From Alphaproteobacteria bacterium (GTDB lineage: Bacteria; Pseudomonadota; Alphaproteobacteria; Micavibrionales; Micavibrionaceae), in contig JAGRKE010000015.1 of assembly GCA_020442385.1 (NCBI GenBank), positions 222,170 through 286,169 on the forward strand: 64,000 nucleotides of DNA. The letters are read 5' to 3'. The position numbers and the translations under genes were made by a program. Position 1 is the stretch's first letter. Each line of letters opens with the position of its first letter. The notes under the pieces are model-generated. The model had not been told where the DNA came from. It saw only the letters and a list, made by a program, of their open reading frames with translations, and did not search any database. This document shows, piece after piece, positions 20,001 through 29,844 of the stretch.

Positions 20001-20117
20001 GGCGCTCTCACGTATGCGCTGCGCTTGCTCACTTTCCCAGGGTAAAGCCTTCAAAAGCGCGGAGACAATCTCGTGTTCATCGGCGTAAATATAGGCTGAA
20101 AAGGCTTTGTTGCTCAT
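17037..20117 (-). CDS. putA: Bifunctional proline dehydrogenase / L-glutamate gamma-semialdehyde dehydrogenase
   Basis: A 1026-residue PutA of the short type without an N-terminal ribbon-helix-helix DNA-binding domain. It oxidises proline to P5C with FAD and then to glutamate with NAD+. The PRODH barrel (~170-470) has RLVKGAYWDTEIKRAQ and the active-site stretch FATHNAHT. The aldehyde dehydrogenase half (~540-1010) carries ISPWNFPLAIFTGQ, the catalytic Glu in LIAETGGQNAM and the nucleophile Cys (~813) in GSAGQRCSALR, ending with PFGGQGLSGTGPKAGG. A short domain after it is absent, as in type A enzymes. Because it lacks the DNA-binding domain it cannot self-regulate as in E. coli. It sits alone, convergent with tpsA (1 bp between stops) and divergent from the adhesin gene. 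Confidence 0.96.
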   Translation of the reverse strand: MSNKAFSAYIYADEHEIVSALLKALPWESEQAQRIRESAIALIEKLRGRKKSAGQLETFLQQYSLDTPEGLSLMCLAEALLRIPDAPVADALINDKIAAADWLASAGNSKGFLTKAAGFGLSLTQKTLDGGLAKLGKPVIREAITQAIRILGRQFVLGQDMAEAIKRSKNYQKGQVRFSFDMLGEGARTMEDAERYFQSYARSIEYIAQHAQSEQERSSGISVKLSALYPRYEYAHKDFCVPALTEKLSALCQKAAQHNIALSVDAEEVDRLEISLEIIETVMKNNDFSSWDGLGIVIQAYQKRCYHVIDHIAALSQTYNQKLRVRLVKGAYWDTEIKRAQVMGLSDYPVFTRKANTDLSYLACAAKLLQHQDHIYPMFATHNAHTIMAVIDMARSADAAFELQRLHGMGEGLYDVLLEDHDIPVTIYAPVGSHEDLLPYLVRRLLENGANSSFVNKLLKPDVPAADIVQDPVEKVRTYESVRHPKIPMPSDLYSQETPHGRDNSRGTDITDPAQVDPILLHIENSKESLKAGSIIDGKLQTEGTPRDIINPANITDIVGQAWSCDAKNVEQAFEIAQTAFEEWSNTDADIRAQALERFADLLERDEHTLISILVREAGKTIEDAHDEVREAVDFARYYANRGRGDFKAEGHILPGPTGESNRLYLQGRGVFVCISPWNFPLAIFTGQVIAALMAGNAVLAKPADQTPLIATKTVELMHEAGIPKAAVNLILGRGSVIGPALTGHKYVAGVAFTGSTEVAKMINQTLAAKDGTIVPLIAETGGQNAMIVDSSALAEQVIDDVLRSAFGSAGQRCSALRILCVQDEVANHMINMLKGAMKALRVDAPGMLSTDVGPVIDAGSYETLAQHKNFLDEKATLIHAVEIDPATEKRGHFFAPCAYEIKDVALLEREVFGPILHVVRFKHKDMAVLIDDLNATGYGLTFGVHSRVESFHEEVSKRMKAGNIYVNRSMTGAVVGVQPFGGQGLSGTGPKAGGPNYLPRFATEKTISIDTTASGGNASLVSIEE

Positions 20118-20349
20118 GGCTCTAATCTCTGGTGGGTTACCGTTTAAATTCTATGGCGGTTATTTTATTACAGCCCGGTAAAAAAAGAACAGATTTGTTT
20201 GATTAATATGCAGATTTGTCGGGGAATTTCTGCAAATTAAATTTTGTGCATTTATGGATAACATTGGGACGCGACTCTTCACTTTTTTAAGGCGGTGTTA
20301 TACCATTGAAATAGTGAGTATTTAATACATTCCAACAGGAAGTCCGTTC

Positions 20350-23300
20350 TTGGCTTTCGGTTTTAAAAAAGCTCTGATTTTTATTTTGTGCGCTACCATC
20401 CTGGTGGGCGCAAGTGCCTATGCGTTCGCGGCTAAGGAGGTTGGAAATGTTCATATCGGTGTTTTTAACACTAAAGAGGATGCGCAAGGGTTTTATGAGA
20501 GCTTGCCTCAAGGCTTTCGCGATTTAATTTCAAATGATCAGTTGTGGCTCGATGTTTATAAAAGCCCGCGCGGATTTTTGGAGCATCATATCAATATCTC
20601 TGATCTGGATTTAGAAACCGCAAGTGGCATTTGTGAAAATATGAAGCGCCGCAAAGTGCAATGCGTTTTCTCTGGAAGTGAGCCGCTTTTTGGTGATTCA
20701 GAGACGGTTGAGAACACAGGGGTGTCGGATCAGGTCGCGCGCATGCCGGCTTTGATGCAGCCGCGTGGTTTAAGCGTTCTGTCCTCAGATTTCAATTCAG
20801 ATCGGGATTGGAATTTGGCCCTGAATAACGACTATCCATCAGCGCCCTATGCTGCGCTTCAGGATCAGGCGCAGCAGCATGCGCAAATTTTTTCCTTTGA
20901 ACCCCAAGGGGCTGACACGGCCGAGGTTGCAGCGGCAAAAGCGGCGTATGATACTGTTCGCAATAAATTTTTGCAGGCAGCACAAAATATTGGTGATGGT
21001 GTGAATGTCGGACAAAGTGAAGAGGCTTTGCGTGAAAATTTGATGGCGCTGGGGCGCGATATGTTCGATGCGGCCGGCAATGCCTATATGTCTGATTTTT
21101 GGGGTGGTGGTTCAAATAAGGCTAAGGCGTTGTCGGAAAATGCTGATGCGCGCGAAGCGTTCGTCTACCACATGAAGAAAAATATTCAATCGGAAGCAAA
21201 AAGTACGGTTTCTGGCCTTGTTGGAGATTTGATGAGCGCCGCCGCAACAGATGGGCTTGATGAAGGATTAATCCGGCAAAAAACAGATGGGTTTGTTTTG
21301 GCCGGCATGCGCGGGGTTGTTAATGCCGGACTGTCGGCTGCACGGCGCAGCGATTTGTATGCTCTGCGCAATCTGGAATTGGAATATAATTTGAACAGTT
21401 TTGAAGATGCATATTTCAGTGTTTTAACAACGCAGCCCGTTTATCAATCGGATGATCTGCGTCACAATGTCTTTTTACAAGGCGGCGGTATTATCAACGA
21501 AGACAGCGTCGATGTTGATGATGATGTCAATCGTCATACGCTCAACCTTGGCGCCGCTTATCGATATCTCACAGTTGATGAAAAATACTTGCTTGGCGGG
21601 AATATCTTTTTCGATCATCAATGGCCCTATAACCATTCGCGCATGAGTATCGGTGCGGATGCGAAGTCCAAGGAATTGAATTTTGCCACGAACTATTACA
21701 TTCCGTTGACGGGATACCGTGATAGCCGGACCGATAGTGCTGGCCGTGAATATGAAGAGCGGGCGCTTGAAGGGTTTGATGTTGAGATTGGCTATACACC
21801 GCCTATGCTGCCCGATTTAAGTGTCTTTGGGCGCGGTTACAATTACTTCCGCGACGAGCAAGATGATTTGCGCGGGCTCGAACTGAGTGCGGAGTATAAA
21901 GTGCTCAATAATTTCGTCATGCGCGGTGCGCTCGTCGAAGAGAATGGCGGCCGCGACGGATTTGAGGTGGCGTTGCAATACCGGGTTCCGCTTTATGACG
22001 TTGATAAACCCAATTTGGCATTGGCGGATATGGAGCCCGCAGCAGGTAGCAAATCCGTGCGCGATAAAATTTTTGAAAAGGTGCGCCGAGAAAATCGCAT
22101 TCGTGTTGAAGAGCGCCTGAAAAACAATACGGGAGCGGTCAATATTACGGCGCAGTTTAATGCACTCAGTTCTGCGCTTCCTTATGATGTCGGCGGTACA
22201 CCGACTGGTGCTGGCGTTAATCTTCCCTTTGATACCGCGATCACTGTGCCCAATGGAGAGTTTGGTATTATTGAGTTTAGTAACGGCGCGATTGCCAATG
22301 TGTCCGCTTCGGGCGGCGGTGATGTGATTTTGGAATTTAATGCAACCACCTTAACCGTCACGGCGACCAATGGCGGCTTTGTACAATTCATTTCCGGTTC
22401 GGGCGGGATTTCGACGATCAATGTGCCGGGCGGCACGGTCAATCTTCTCGGGACGGATATTGATGTTACGGATGACGGCATAACCACGACTATTCAGGTG
22501 CGTGCAGGAAATATTGAAGTTGTACCGACAATCGGTGCGGCTGTTCTCGCTGGGAGTCAGGGCGATGTCGTCAGCCTGACGATTGCCAGCGGCGCGACGT
22601 CCTTGTTGGTTGATCCGGCATTGGAGGCACGTCAAGAAGCGGCCTTTACCAATCTTGACCTGATTAATCCATCTCCTCCGGCAACAGATAAATCAGCGCC
22701 GTTTATCAGCGCGTTGCCTCAATTAATTACCGGGCCGCAATTTGTTGGTAATAATGCCGATATCAGACTCACCTTCAGTCAGCCGGTTAGCGTGTCCGGC
22801 GCACCGTTCCTCAATGGTTTGGTTGGAATTAACGCCCGAACATTTGCTTATAACCCCGGGGCCAGCACGCCGAGCCAGCTTGTCTTCCGCCATACCTATA
22901 TCGCCGCCGATGTCGGTGCTGCGAGTATGACTATTCAGGACCTTGATCTTAATGGTGGTACAATTCAGAGCACGACCAGTGGGCTGGATTCGATCACAGC
23001 CTTTACTGATACGGTTGTGCCGGTGAATGATTTGACCGCACCAAGTCTTGTGAGTTCAACACCAGCCGATGAAGAGCCTGCTTTCGCGGTTGCTGCGGAT
23101 ATTGTGTTGAATTTTGATGAGAATGTGCAAGCTGGCGTGGGCAATATCGCGATCACTGATTTAACTGACGGATCAAGCTCCGTTCTGATTCCGATTGGGG
23201 ATGCGCAAGTCACGATTGCGGGATCAACGGTAACGATTGATCTCACAGGCACGCTTGATCTGATAACTGATTACGAGGTTATCATGCTGGCTGGGGTGAT

Positions 23301-24258
23301 CGAAGACACATCCGGGAATGATTTTGCAGGCCTGTCCTCTGGCGATCTAAACTTTACAACCTCCAATGATGTAACCCCGCCAATGCTGGTTTCAAGTACG
23401 CCCAATGATAACGATATGCAAATTGCCCGCAATTCGACAATTACCCTGACCTTCGATGAGGATGTTGCTGTTGCCGGAACGATCAATCTGGTTGACACGG
23501 ATGACGGTTCGGGCAGCGTTTCCTATACTTCTGCTTCGCCCGAGGTGAGCGTGGTGAATAATGTGATTACGATTACTCCAGCTGCCAATCTGGAATATGC
23601 CGAAAATTATGAAGTGACATGGGCCGCGGGCGCGATTCAGGATTTATCAGCGAATAATGCGGCGGCATCCAATTCCGGCGATCTGAATTTCCAGAGCGTG
23701 AATCTTGAGGCGGCTTTGACGCTGACTCTGAATGTGACCGGGCCTGATGGTAATATTGATGAAACGAACGTTCAAGGCTCTGGCACGCCGTTTGCGCGCA
23801 CTTCAAGCGCCGTGTTCGCAACGGATATTAACATTCCCGCTGTGCCTGACGGTGTGATTTATGAAGGTGGGGGGACAGGTATTGGAGCCTGGGTCGGGTT
23901 TAATAACGGCGACGGCGTATTCCGTGCCCGTGCCGGTGATGGTGTTGCTCTTCCGGATACCGATGCCGCTTCGGCGGAACTTGCGCTGGGCTCAATTCCA
24001 TCGGGCGACTATACGCTGACATGGGAATTTGATGTTGCTATAGGCCGTGTGCGCGTATGGTTGGATGAAACCTTGATTGCATCCGACACAGCGGTTGCCG
24101 GAAACTTTGAAAGCAATACATGGGCCGGAACCGATAATTTTGGTTATGGCGCGATTACAGCTGGAAACAGCAGTGTTGCGACCGGAGAGATTACAACCGC
24201 CTTTAATGGAACATTGCTCAGTCCACTGCGTTATTATAGCAGCCAGACATTGCCTTAA
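20350..24258 (+). CDS. Composite surface protein: SPOR-like, inverse autotransporter barrel, FecR-like and Ig-like domains
   Basis: About 1302 residues with a TTG start eight bases after AGGAAG. The signal peptide ends near SAYAFA. Residues ~33-115 resemble a SPOR peptidoglycan-binding domain (HIGVFNTKEDAQGFYESL, then ICENMKRRKVQCVF). Residues ~230-580 match the inverse-autotransporter (intimin/invasin) barrel, with YRYLTVDEKYLLGGNIFFDH and MLPDLSVFGRGYNYF as landmarks. Residues ~625-770 look like a FecR-type beta domain (VPGGTVNLLGTDIDV). The exposed part carries three SbsA/Big_5-type Ig-like domains (FDENVQAGVGNI; FDEDVAVAGTINL) and a LamG-like C-terminus. The barrel would place the Ig-like passenger outside the cell. 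Anchoring and adhesion are inferred from family. Putative partners are not adjacent. Confidence 0.82.
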   Translation: MAFGFKKALIFILCATILVGASAYAFAAKEVGNVHIGVFNTKEDAQGFYESLPQGFRDLISNDQLWLDVYKSPRGFLEHHINISDLDLETASGICENMKRRKVQCVFSGSEPLFGDSETVENTGVSDQVARMPALMQPRGLSVLSSDFNSDRDWNLALNNDYPSAPYAALQDQAQQHAQIFSFEPQGADTAEVAAAKAAYDTVRNKFLQAAQNIGDGVNVGQSEEALRENLMALGRDMFDAAGNAYMSDFWGGGSNKAKALSENADAREAFVYHMKKNIQSEAKSTVSGLVGDLMSAAATDGLDEGLIRQKTDGFVLAGMRGVVNAGLSAARRSDLYALRNLELEYNLNSFEDAYFSVLTTQPVYQSDDLRHNVFLQGGGIINEDSVDVDDDVNRHTLNLGAAYRYLTVDEKYLLGGNIFFDHQWPYNHSRMSIGADAKSKELNFATNYYIPLTGYRDSRTDSAGREYEERALEGFDVEIGYTPPMLPDLSVFGRGYNYFRDEQDDLRGLELSAEYKVLNNFVMRGALVEENGGRDGFEVALQYRVPLYDVDKPNLALADMEPAAGSKSVRDKIFEKVRRENRIRVEERLKNNTGAVNITAQFNALSSALPYDVGGTPTGAGVNLPFDTAITVPNGEFGIIEFSNGAIANVSASGGGDVILEFNATTLTVTATNGGFVQFISGSGGISTINVPGGTVNLLGTDIDVTDDGITTTIQVRAGNIEVVPTIGAAVLAGSQGDVVSLTIASGATSLLVDPALEARQEAAFTNLDLINPSPPATDKSAPFISALPQLITGPQFVGNNADIRLTFSQPVSVSGAPFLNGLVGINARTFAYNPGASTPSQLVFRHTYIAADVGAASMTIQDLDLNGGTIQSTTSGLDSITAFTDTVVPVNDLTAPSLVSSTPADEEPAFAVAADIVLNFDENVQAGVGNIAITDLTDGSSSVLIPIGDAQVTIAGSTVTIDLTGTLDLITDYEVIMLAGVIEDTSGNDFAGLSSGDLNFTTSNDVTPPMLVSSTPNDNDMQIARNSTITLTFDEDVAVAGTINLVDTDDGSGSVSYTSASPEVSVVNNVITITPAANLEYAENYEVTWAAGAIQDLSANNAAASNSGDLNFQSVNLEAALTLTLNVTGPDGNIDETNVQGSGTPFARTSSAVFATDINIPAVPDGVIYEGGGTGIGAWVGFNNGDGVFRARAGDGVALPDTDAASAELALGSIPSGDYTLTWEFDVAIGRVRVWLDETLIASDTAVAGNFESNTWAGTDNFGYGAITAGNSSVATGEITTAFNGTLLSPLRYYSSQTLP

Positions 24259-24292
24259 AGTGTTGTAAAAACATCATATTTTCATAATAATA

Positions 24293-24321
24293 TTGATTTA
24301 CCATCGTATTTATGCTTTAAT
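24293..24321 (+). promoter_or_regulatory. Promoter for the 57-residue membrane peptide
   Basis: TTGATT and TTTAAT are separated by 17 bp, and the predicted start point is near 24328, about 38 bases before the ATG. It lies between the stop of the adhesin gene and the small ORF, so the peptide could be expressed on its own. Confidence 0.45.
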
Positions 24322-24365
24322 GGGGCTTAATAAAGCGACAATTAAACGGTTTTAAAGGGTAAAAA

Positions 24366-24539
24366 ATGGCTAATGGAAAAGACACATTGGTTGCCGGCGC
24401 GCAGGCGACTGGGCTCATGGGAATTTTCGTTCTTGTAAGCGGCGGCTTGGCTGGTATTCCCCTTATCGCTTTTGGACATTATGCTCAAAAAAATCTCGAA
24501 GGTTCCGCTGGCGGCGCCACCGGAGCTACTCCCTCATAA
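24366..24539 (+). CDS. 57-residue single-span membrane peptide
   Basis: A short ORF below usual length cut-offs. It starts MANGKDTLVAGAQ and has one hydrophobic segment at about residues 16-37 (LMGIFVLVSGGLAGIPLIAF). A His-Tyr follows, then a polar Gly/Ala/Thr-rich tail ending ATPS. An AAAGGGT ribosome site lies 6 bases upstream and a plausible promoter precedes it. The codon choice fits the neighbours. No family is recognised. It sits between the large surface protein and bdhA in the same direction; a link to the surface protein is possible but unproven. A non-coding explanation is less likely because of the clean ribosome site and hydrophobic pattern. Confidence 0.6.
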   Translation: MANGKDTLVAGAQATGLMGIFVLVSGGLAGIPLIAFGHYAQKNLEGSAGGATGATPS

Positions 24540-24610
24540 TCCTTTTCTAAAATCTGGAGAAATACTCTTTCTTGTTGTAAAACAGAGACAGGCAACAAGG
24601 AGATTTTCGT

Positions 24611-25402
24611 ATGTCCGCACATTCGCTTCGGGGTAAAACAGCCCTCATCACAGGTTCAACCAGCGGTATAGGGCTTGGCATCGCGCAGGCGCTGGCCGAT
24701 CAGGGCGCTAATATTATCATGAACGGTTTTGGTGATGCGGAGGAAATCGAATCCGCGCGTGCCGATCTAGAAGGGCGCGGGGTAAAGGTTATTTACAATG
24801 CGGCGGATATGACCAAGCCGGATGAAATTGTTGTCATGATTGACGATGGTGTGGCCAAGATGGGCGGCATTGATATTCTGGTCAATAATGCGGGCATTCA
24901 ATTTGTCTCACCCGTTGAAGAATTCCCGCCCGAAAAGTGGGACGCGATTATCGCGATTAATATGTCGGCCAGCTTTCACACGATCCGCGCGGCGCTGCCG
25001 CAAATGCGTGCGCGCGGTTGGGGGCGCATTATCAATGTTGCCTCGGCCCACGGGCTTGTCGCTTCGCCGTTTAAATCGGCCTATGTAACGGCCAAGCACG
25101 GGATTGTGGGTTTGACCAAGACCATCGCGCTGGAGGTGGCCGAGGACAATATCACCGTCAATGCGATTTGTCCGGGCTATGTGAAGACGCCGCTGGTTGA
25201 GGGGCAAATTGCTGACACCGCCAAAGCGCGCGGTATCAGCGAGGAAGAAGTGGTGAACACAGTGATGCTCAAGGCGCAGCATACGAAAAAATTTGTCACG
25301 ATCGAACAGGTCGCGGGCATTACCTCATTTCTTTGCTCGGATGTCGCGGAGAATATTACCGGTTCTAACATCGTTTGCGATGGTGGCTGGACTGCGGCCT
25401 AG
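24611..25402 (+). CDS. bdhA: 3-hydroxybutyrate dehydrogenase
   Basis: A 263-residue SDR that interconverts (R)-3-hydroxybutyrate and acetoacetate with NAD(H), in PHB and ketone-body metabolism. It has the cofactor motif GSTSGIGLGIA at residues 16-26, NNAG in DILVNNAGIQFVSPVEEFP, the catalytic Ser in NVASAHGLVASPFKSAY, and the Tyr-Lys pair in AYVTAKHGIVG. The AHGLVASPFK stretch, the LVEGQI lid and the C-terminal VCDGGWTAA are typical for this enzyme. AAGGAG precedes the ATG. It converges on the formyltransferase gene with a 2-bp gap. Acetoacetate activation genes are not in the window, although acsA is at 61598-63532. Confidence 0.92.
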   Translation: MSAHSLRGKTALITGSTSGIGLGIAQALADQGANIIMNGFGDAEEIESARADLEGRGVKVIYNAADMTKPDEIVVMIDDGVAKMGGIDILVNNAGIQFVSPVEEFPPEKWDAIIAINMSASFHTIRAALPQMRARGWGRIINVASAHGLVASPFKSAYVTAKHGIVGLTKTIALEVAEDNITVNAICPGYVKTPLVEGQIADTAKARGISEEEVVNTVMLKAQHTKKFVTIEQVAGITSFLCSDVAENITGSNIVCDGGWTAA

Positions 25403-25404
25403 TT

Positions 25405-26238
25405 CTACTTTATCTGCATAAAACGCGTGAGCGTGACCACGCCGTTTTCGGCGGCAATACTAATCGAGTCGCTGCTGCGCTCAATCACCGCGCCGGGTGA
25501 TTGGCCGTGATCAGTTTGCTCAATTTTATAATCAAACACGGCGAGCAGAGCGCCTTCAACAGGGGCGAGGCTGCCAAAGCTGCCGAAGGCCCGGCCGACC
25601 TTATCAATTTCCTCAACTGTTTTTGTCCAATCAAATGTGCGCATGGTTTCGTCGGGTGGCGGAAAATGGCTGGCCTCTTGCGGATCTTGCGGATTTGCCT
25701 TGTCCCAATAATCGGGCAGGTGCGCAATAACCCTCGAAATAGCCTCGGGGGTGCGCCGTGCAATTTTCGCAGAATAGCTATCAACGCTCTCTCTCCCGCT
25801 CAGCTCTATGGCTTCCTGATAAAGAATATCGCCCGCATCAAAATCGGCTGTAATTTTATGAATGCTAAAGCCTGCCGCTTCGGGATGATGCATCAGAATA
25901 TAGGGGGTTGGCATCAGGCCGCGCCCTTTAGGTAGCAGGCTGGGGTGCGTATTTACTCCATAGGCGCGGGTTTCATCAATAGGCGGAATTTTATACGGAT
26001 AGCCGCAGGCGAGAAACAGCTGCGCGCCCTGATCGGTGTAATACTCAATTTCGCTGCCCGCCGGCCGGGCGAGGGTAAAAGGAACGCCTAAATCCTGCGC
26101 TTTTTTAATGATCTCACGGTTGAAGTTAAAAACATTGTCACATTCAAAAGTGAAAAGCGCGAGCAGTTCATGCTCGTCTTCTAAAAGGCGCTCAAGCACT
26201 GGCAGGGAAAAGTCATAACCGAAAAAGACGAATTTCAT
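25405..26238 (-). CDS. Formyltransferase-family protein (Fmt/ArnA-like)
   Basis: A 277-residue protein of the formyl-THF-dependent transferase family. The hallmark NTHPSLLPKGRGLMPTPY (residues ~95-112) includes the catalytic His and the SLLPxxRG loop. Asp in KITADFDAGDILYQE matches the conserved DxGDIL site. The N-terminal Rossmann start is MKFVFFGYDFSLPVLERLL. Residues ~190-277 form a shorter C-terminal region than true Met-tRNA formyltransferase has (~310 residues). The family also modifies sugars and amines, so the substrate could be a nucleotide sugar. No sugar-nucleotide genes are nearby. Genuine fmt is usually beside def, which is not seen here. Confidence 0.82.
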   Translation of the reverse strand: MKFVFFGYDFSLPVLERLLEDEHELLALFTFECDNVFNFNREIIKKAQDLGVPFTLARPAGSEIEYYTDQGAQLFLACGYPYKIPPIDETRAYGVNTHPSLLPKGRGLMPTPYILMHHPEAAGFSIHKITADFDAGDILYQEAIELSGRESVDSYSAKIARRTPEAISRVIAHLPDYWDKANPQDPQEASHFPPPDETMRTFDWTKTVEEIDKVGRAFGSFGSLAPVEGALLAVFDYKIEQTDHGQSPGAVIERSSDSISIAAENGVVTLTRFMQIK

Positions 26239-26288
26239 GCCTTCATCATTCGGGATTTATTCAAGATTGGCAAGAAGAAGTAAGCGAA

Positions 26289-26699
26289 TTAGGCGCGGTC
26301 GTCGACGATGCTCAGCAGCTCGTCAGAGAGCTCTTCGGCTGTTTTTAAGGTCGCGATATTGGCCTTATAAGTGGTCTCGGCGATAAGCAGATTTACCGCT
26401 TCTTCGGCTAGATTAATATTAGGAACGCCAATTAAGCCTTCCGCATTGGCAAAGGGCGAGTCGGGAGAATAGCTCGGAACAAACGGACGGCCTGCCGATA
26501 CAATTTCGGAGCGCACGCCCGCGCCGTTTCCGTCAATGTTCAAAGCGGTCTGCTTGGTCGTCAGTGGATCATATGGCGCTTTGCCGTCCGCCTCAACCGA
26601 GCCAACAGTTTGCAGATTGGCGATATTAGACGCTGAAGCGTTGACCCGTTTCGAGGCCGCTTCTAAGCCTGACAATGCAATATTAATCGTCCCTAACAT
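26289..26699 (-). CDS. FlgC-like flagellar rod family protein, orphan
   Basis: A 136-residue protein from the ATG at 26699. Its N-terminus MLGTINIALSGLEAASKRVNASASNIAN matches the helix and SNIAN motif of flagellar rod/hook proteins. The C-terminus VNLAEEAVNLLIAETTYKANIATLKTAEEL matches the FlgC/FlgG C-terminal helix. The middle is short and not FlgB/FlgF-like, so FlgC is the closest relative. An in-frame ATG at 26717 would add six residues, but that sequence overlaps a TATAAT hexamer and is probably promoter. No other flagellar gene lies in the window. It could be a lone remnant or part of a flagellum encoded elsewhere. Confidence 0.72.
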   Translation of the reverse strand: MLGTINIALSGLEAASKRVNASASNIANLQTVGSVEADGKAPYDPLTTKQTALNIDGNGAGVRSEIVSAGRPFVPSYSPDSPFANAEGLIGVPNINLAEEAVNLLIAETTYKANIATLKTAEELSDELLSIVDDRA

Positions 26700-26705
26700 A
26701 TTTCC

Positions 26706-26711
26706 ATTATA
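26706..26711 (-). promoter_or_regulatory. TATAAT hexamer directly upstream of flgC-like ATG
   Basis: A perfect -10 hexamer read on the minus strand ends 6 bp before the ATG at 26699, so transcription would begin at or next to the start codon. No good -35 is visible 16-18 bp upstream. It may mark a leaderless message or be chance. Confidence 0.4.
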
Positions 26712-26770
26712 CCACAAAAAAGGTTAAGAGCATGTTGAAAAGCCTTAAGTCGTAAGCATTTGAAAAAGCT

Positions 26771-27646
26771 CTATTTTTTCTCTGAGGTGACGCGCTCGCG
26801 ATACAGAATATAGAATTTAGACAGAATAATGACCGCGCCACCGACAAAAACCGGCCAGCCCGGTACGTAATGCCAAATCAGGATATCCAGCCCCGTCGCC
26901 CAGATCAGCCCGGTGTAATTAAACGGCCCCAGTAGGGATGCGGGCGCCATTTGAAAGCCGCGCGTGAGGAAATATTGCCCGAGACCACCGCTCAGGCCGA
27001 CGCCGAGTAATATCGGAATATTCTCGATTAGGAGCGTATTAGCAACCCATGGCATGGCCAGCGCGGGCCCCAACAGGCCCATCAGGAAAAAGTAAAAGGT
27101 AATCGTAAACGGATTTTCGCTTTTCATGGCGCGGATTAAAACCTGAATGCTGGCATGAACGCAGGCCGCGCCCAAGGCAAGAGAAATTCCAAACAGTGTG
27201 ACATCGCCGCTGGGTTGCGCGACCAAGATCACGCCGCTCATACCAATACCAACCGCCAGCCAGCGATGCAGGCCAATACGCTCTTTGAGATAAAAATGCG
27301 CCAGTACGGGAATCAGCAAAGTCGACATAAAAAAGATGACCGTTGCATCGGACAGCGGCAGATATTGTGAAGCGGCGATGGTCAAAACCGTGCCGATCAT
27401 GCCGATGAAAACCCGGACAAAAAGTGTTCCGGGCATGGATGTTTTAAAGAGGTAATATTTGCGCAAAACTAAAACATAAATCAGGCACGGTACAAAACAG
27501 ATCAGATTACGATAAAACACAACCTCAATCGCATCATGAAAAGGCAACAGCAACTTAGCCATCGCGTTTTGCACAGTGAACATAAAAAACGAAATGCAGG
27601 CATAGATAATGCCTTTATAGATTTGATCTTTTTTCGGTGTATTCAT
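26771..27646 (-). CDS. EamA/DMT-superfamily transporter
   Basis: A 291-residue inner-membrane protein with about ten hydrophobic segments arranged as two five-helix EamA repeats, 1-~140 and ~150-291. The repeat starts show YACISFFMFTVQNAMAKLL and GISLALGAACVHASIQVLIRAM. The start is ATG after a TTTAAACGACA region. Members of this superfamily export metabolites or amino acids, and riboflavin or purine uptake is known in some. The neighbour is ilvC, transcribed in the same direction but separated by a good terminator, so it is probably a separate unit. Export of a branched-chain metabolite would be a guess. Confidence 0.88.
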   Translation of the reverse strand: MNTPKKDQIYKGIIYACISFFMFTVQNAMAKLLLPFHDAIEVVFYRNLICFVPCLIYVLVLRKYYLFKTSMPGTLFVRVFIGMIGTVLTIAASQYLPLSDATVIFFMSTLLIPVLAHFYLKERIGLHRWLAVGIGMSGVILVAQPSGDVTLFGISLALGAACVHASIQVLIRAMKSENPFTITFYFFLMGLLGPALAMPWVANTLLIENIPILLGVGLSGGLGQYFLTRGFQMAPASLLGPFNYTGLIWATGLDILIWHYVPGWPVFVGGAVIILSKFYILYRERVTSEKK

Positions 27647-27654
27647 TGTCGTTT

Positions 27655-27680
27655 AAAAAAAGGGCCGTTGAAGGCCCTTT
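27655..27680 (-). terminator. Rho-independent terminator after ilvC
   Basis: On the minus strand AAAGGGCC pairs with GGCCCTTT around a six-base loop and is followed by a run of seven T. It ends the ilvBN-lipoprotein-ilvC operon 8 bp after the ilvC stop. Confidence 0.88.
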
Positions 27681-27687
27681 ATAATCT

Positions 27688-29252
<1,565 letters not shown>

Positions 29253-29253
29253 T

Positions 29254-29832
29254 TTATTCTCCTATTGCGGATCGTCCGCGTGAGATAGCGGCAATCCCTG
29301 TGCGGCTGACATCAATCAGGCCGAGCGGTTGCATTAATTCCACAAACGCATCGATTTTGCTGACATCGCCTGTAACCTCAAAAGTGTAGCTGTCTGTTGT
29401 CGTGTCCACGACATTGGCGCGGAAAATATCGGCCGTGCGCAGCGCTTCAATCCGGCTTTCGCCGTCTCCGGCTACTTTGACCAAAGCCAGTTCACGCTCC
29501 ACATGCGGGCCAAAGGTTGTGAGGTCCCGCACGCTTTGTACGCAGACCATCCGCTCGAGTTGGGCTTTGATCTGCTCAATCACTTGCGGCGTGCCCGAGC
29601 AAACAATCGTGATGCGTGACATGTGCGACATGTGATTGGTTTCGGCCACGGTCAAGCTGTCGATGTTATAGCCGCGCCCTGCAAACAGGCCGATTACGCG
29701 CGCCAGCACGCCCGGCTCGTTGCGCACCAGAATGGCCAGCGTATGGGATTCGATGGTCTCTTCTTTTGGGCCCGGCGCGTAAACGCTTTTCCCTGTGCGG
29801 CTTTGTTTGCGGTAGTTTTTTGAAATCACCAT
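29254..29832 (-). CDS. ilvN: Acetolactate synthase small (regulatory) subunit
   Basis: A 192-residue regulatory subunit of acetohydroxyacid synthase that confers valine feedback inhibition. An ACT domain lies at ~28-100, with the typical SHTLAILVRNEPGVLARVIGLFAGRGYNI start. A second ALS-type C-terminal domain shows FRANVVDTTTDSYTFEVTG. The N-terminal ~25 residues are a short basic extension. GGAGCG precedes the ATG at 29832. It is encoded 12 bp after ilvB, so the two subunits are made together. Length fits the IlvH/IlvN family (~160-190). Confidence 0.95.
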   Translation of the reverse strand: MVISKNYRKQSRTGKSVYAPGPKEETIESHTLAILVRNEPGVLARVIGLFAGRGYNIDSLTVAETNHMSHMSRITIVCSGTPQVIEQIKAQLERMVCVQSVRDLTTFGPHVERELALVKVAGDGESRIEALRTADIFRANVVDTTTDSYTFEVTGDVSKIDAFVELMQPLGLIDVSRTGIAAISRGRSAIGE

Positions 29833-29844
29833 GATGCGCGCTCC

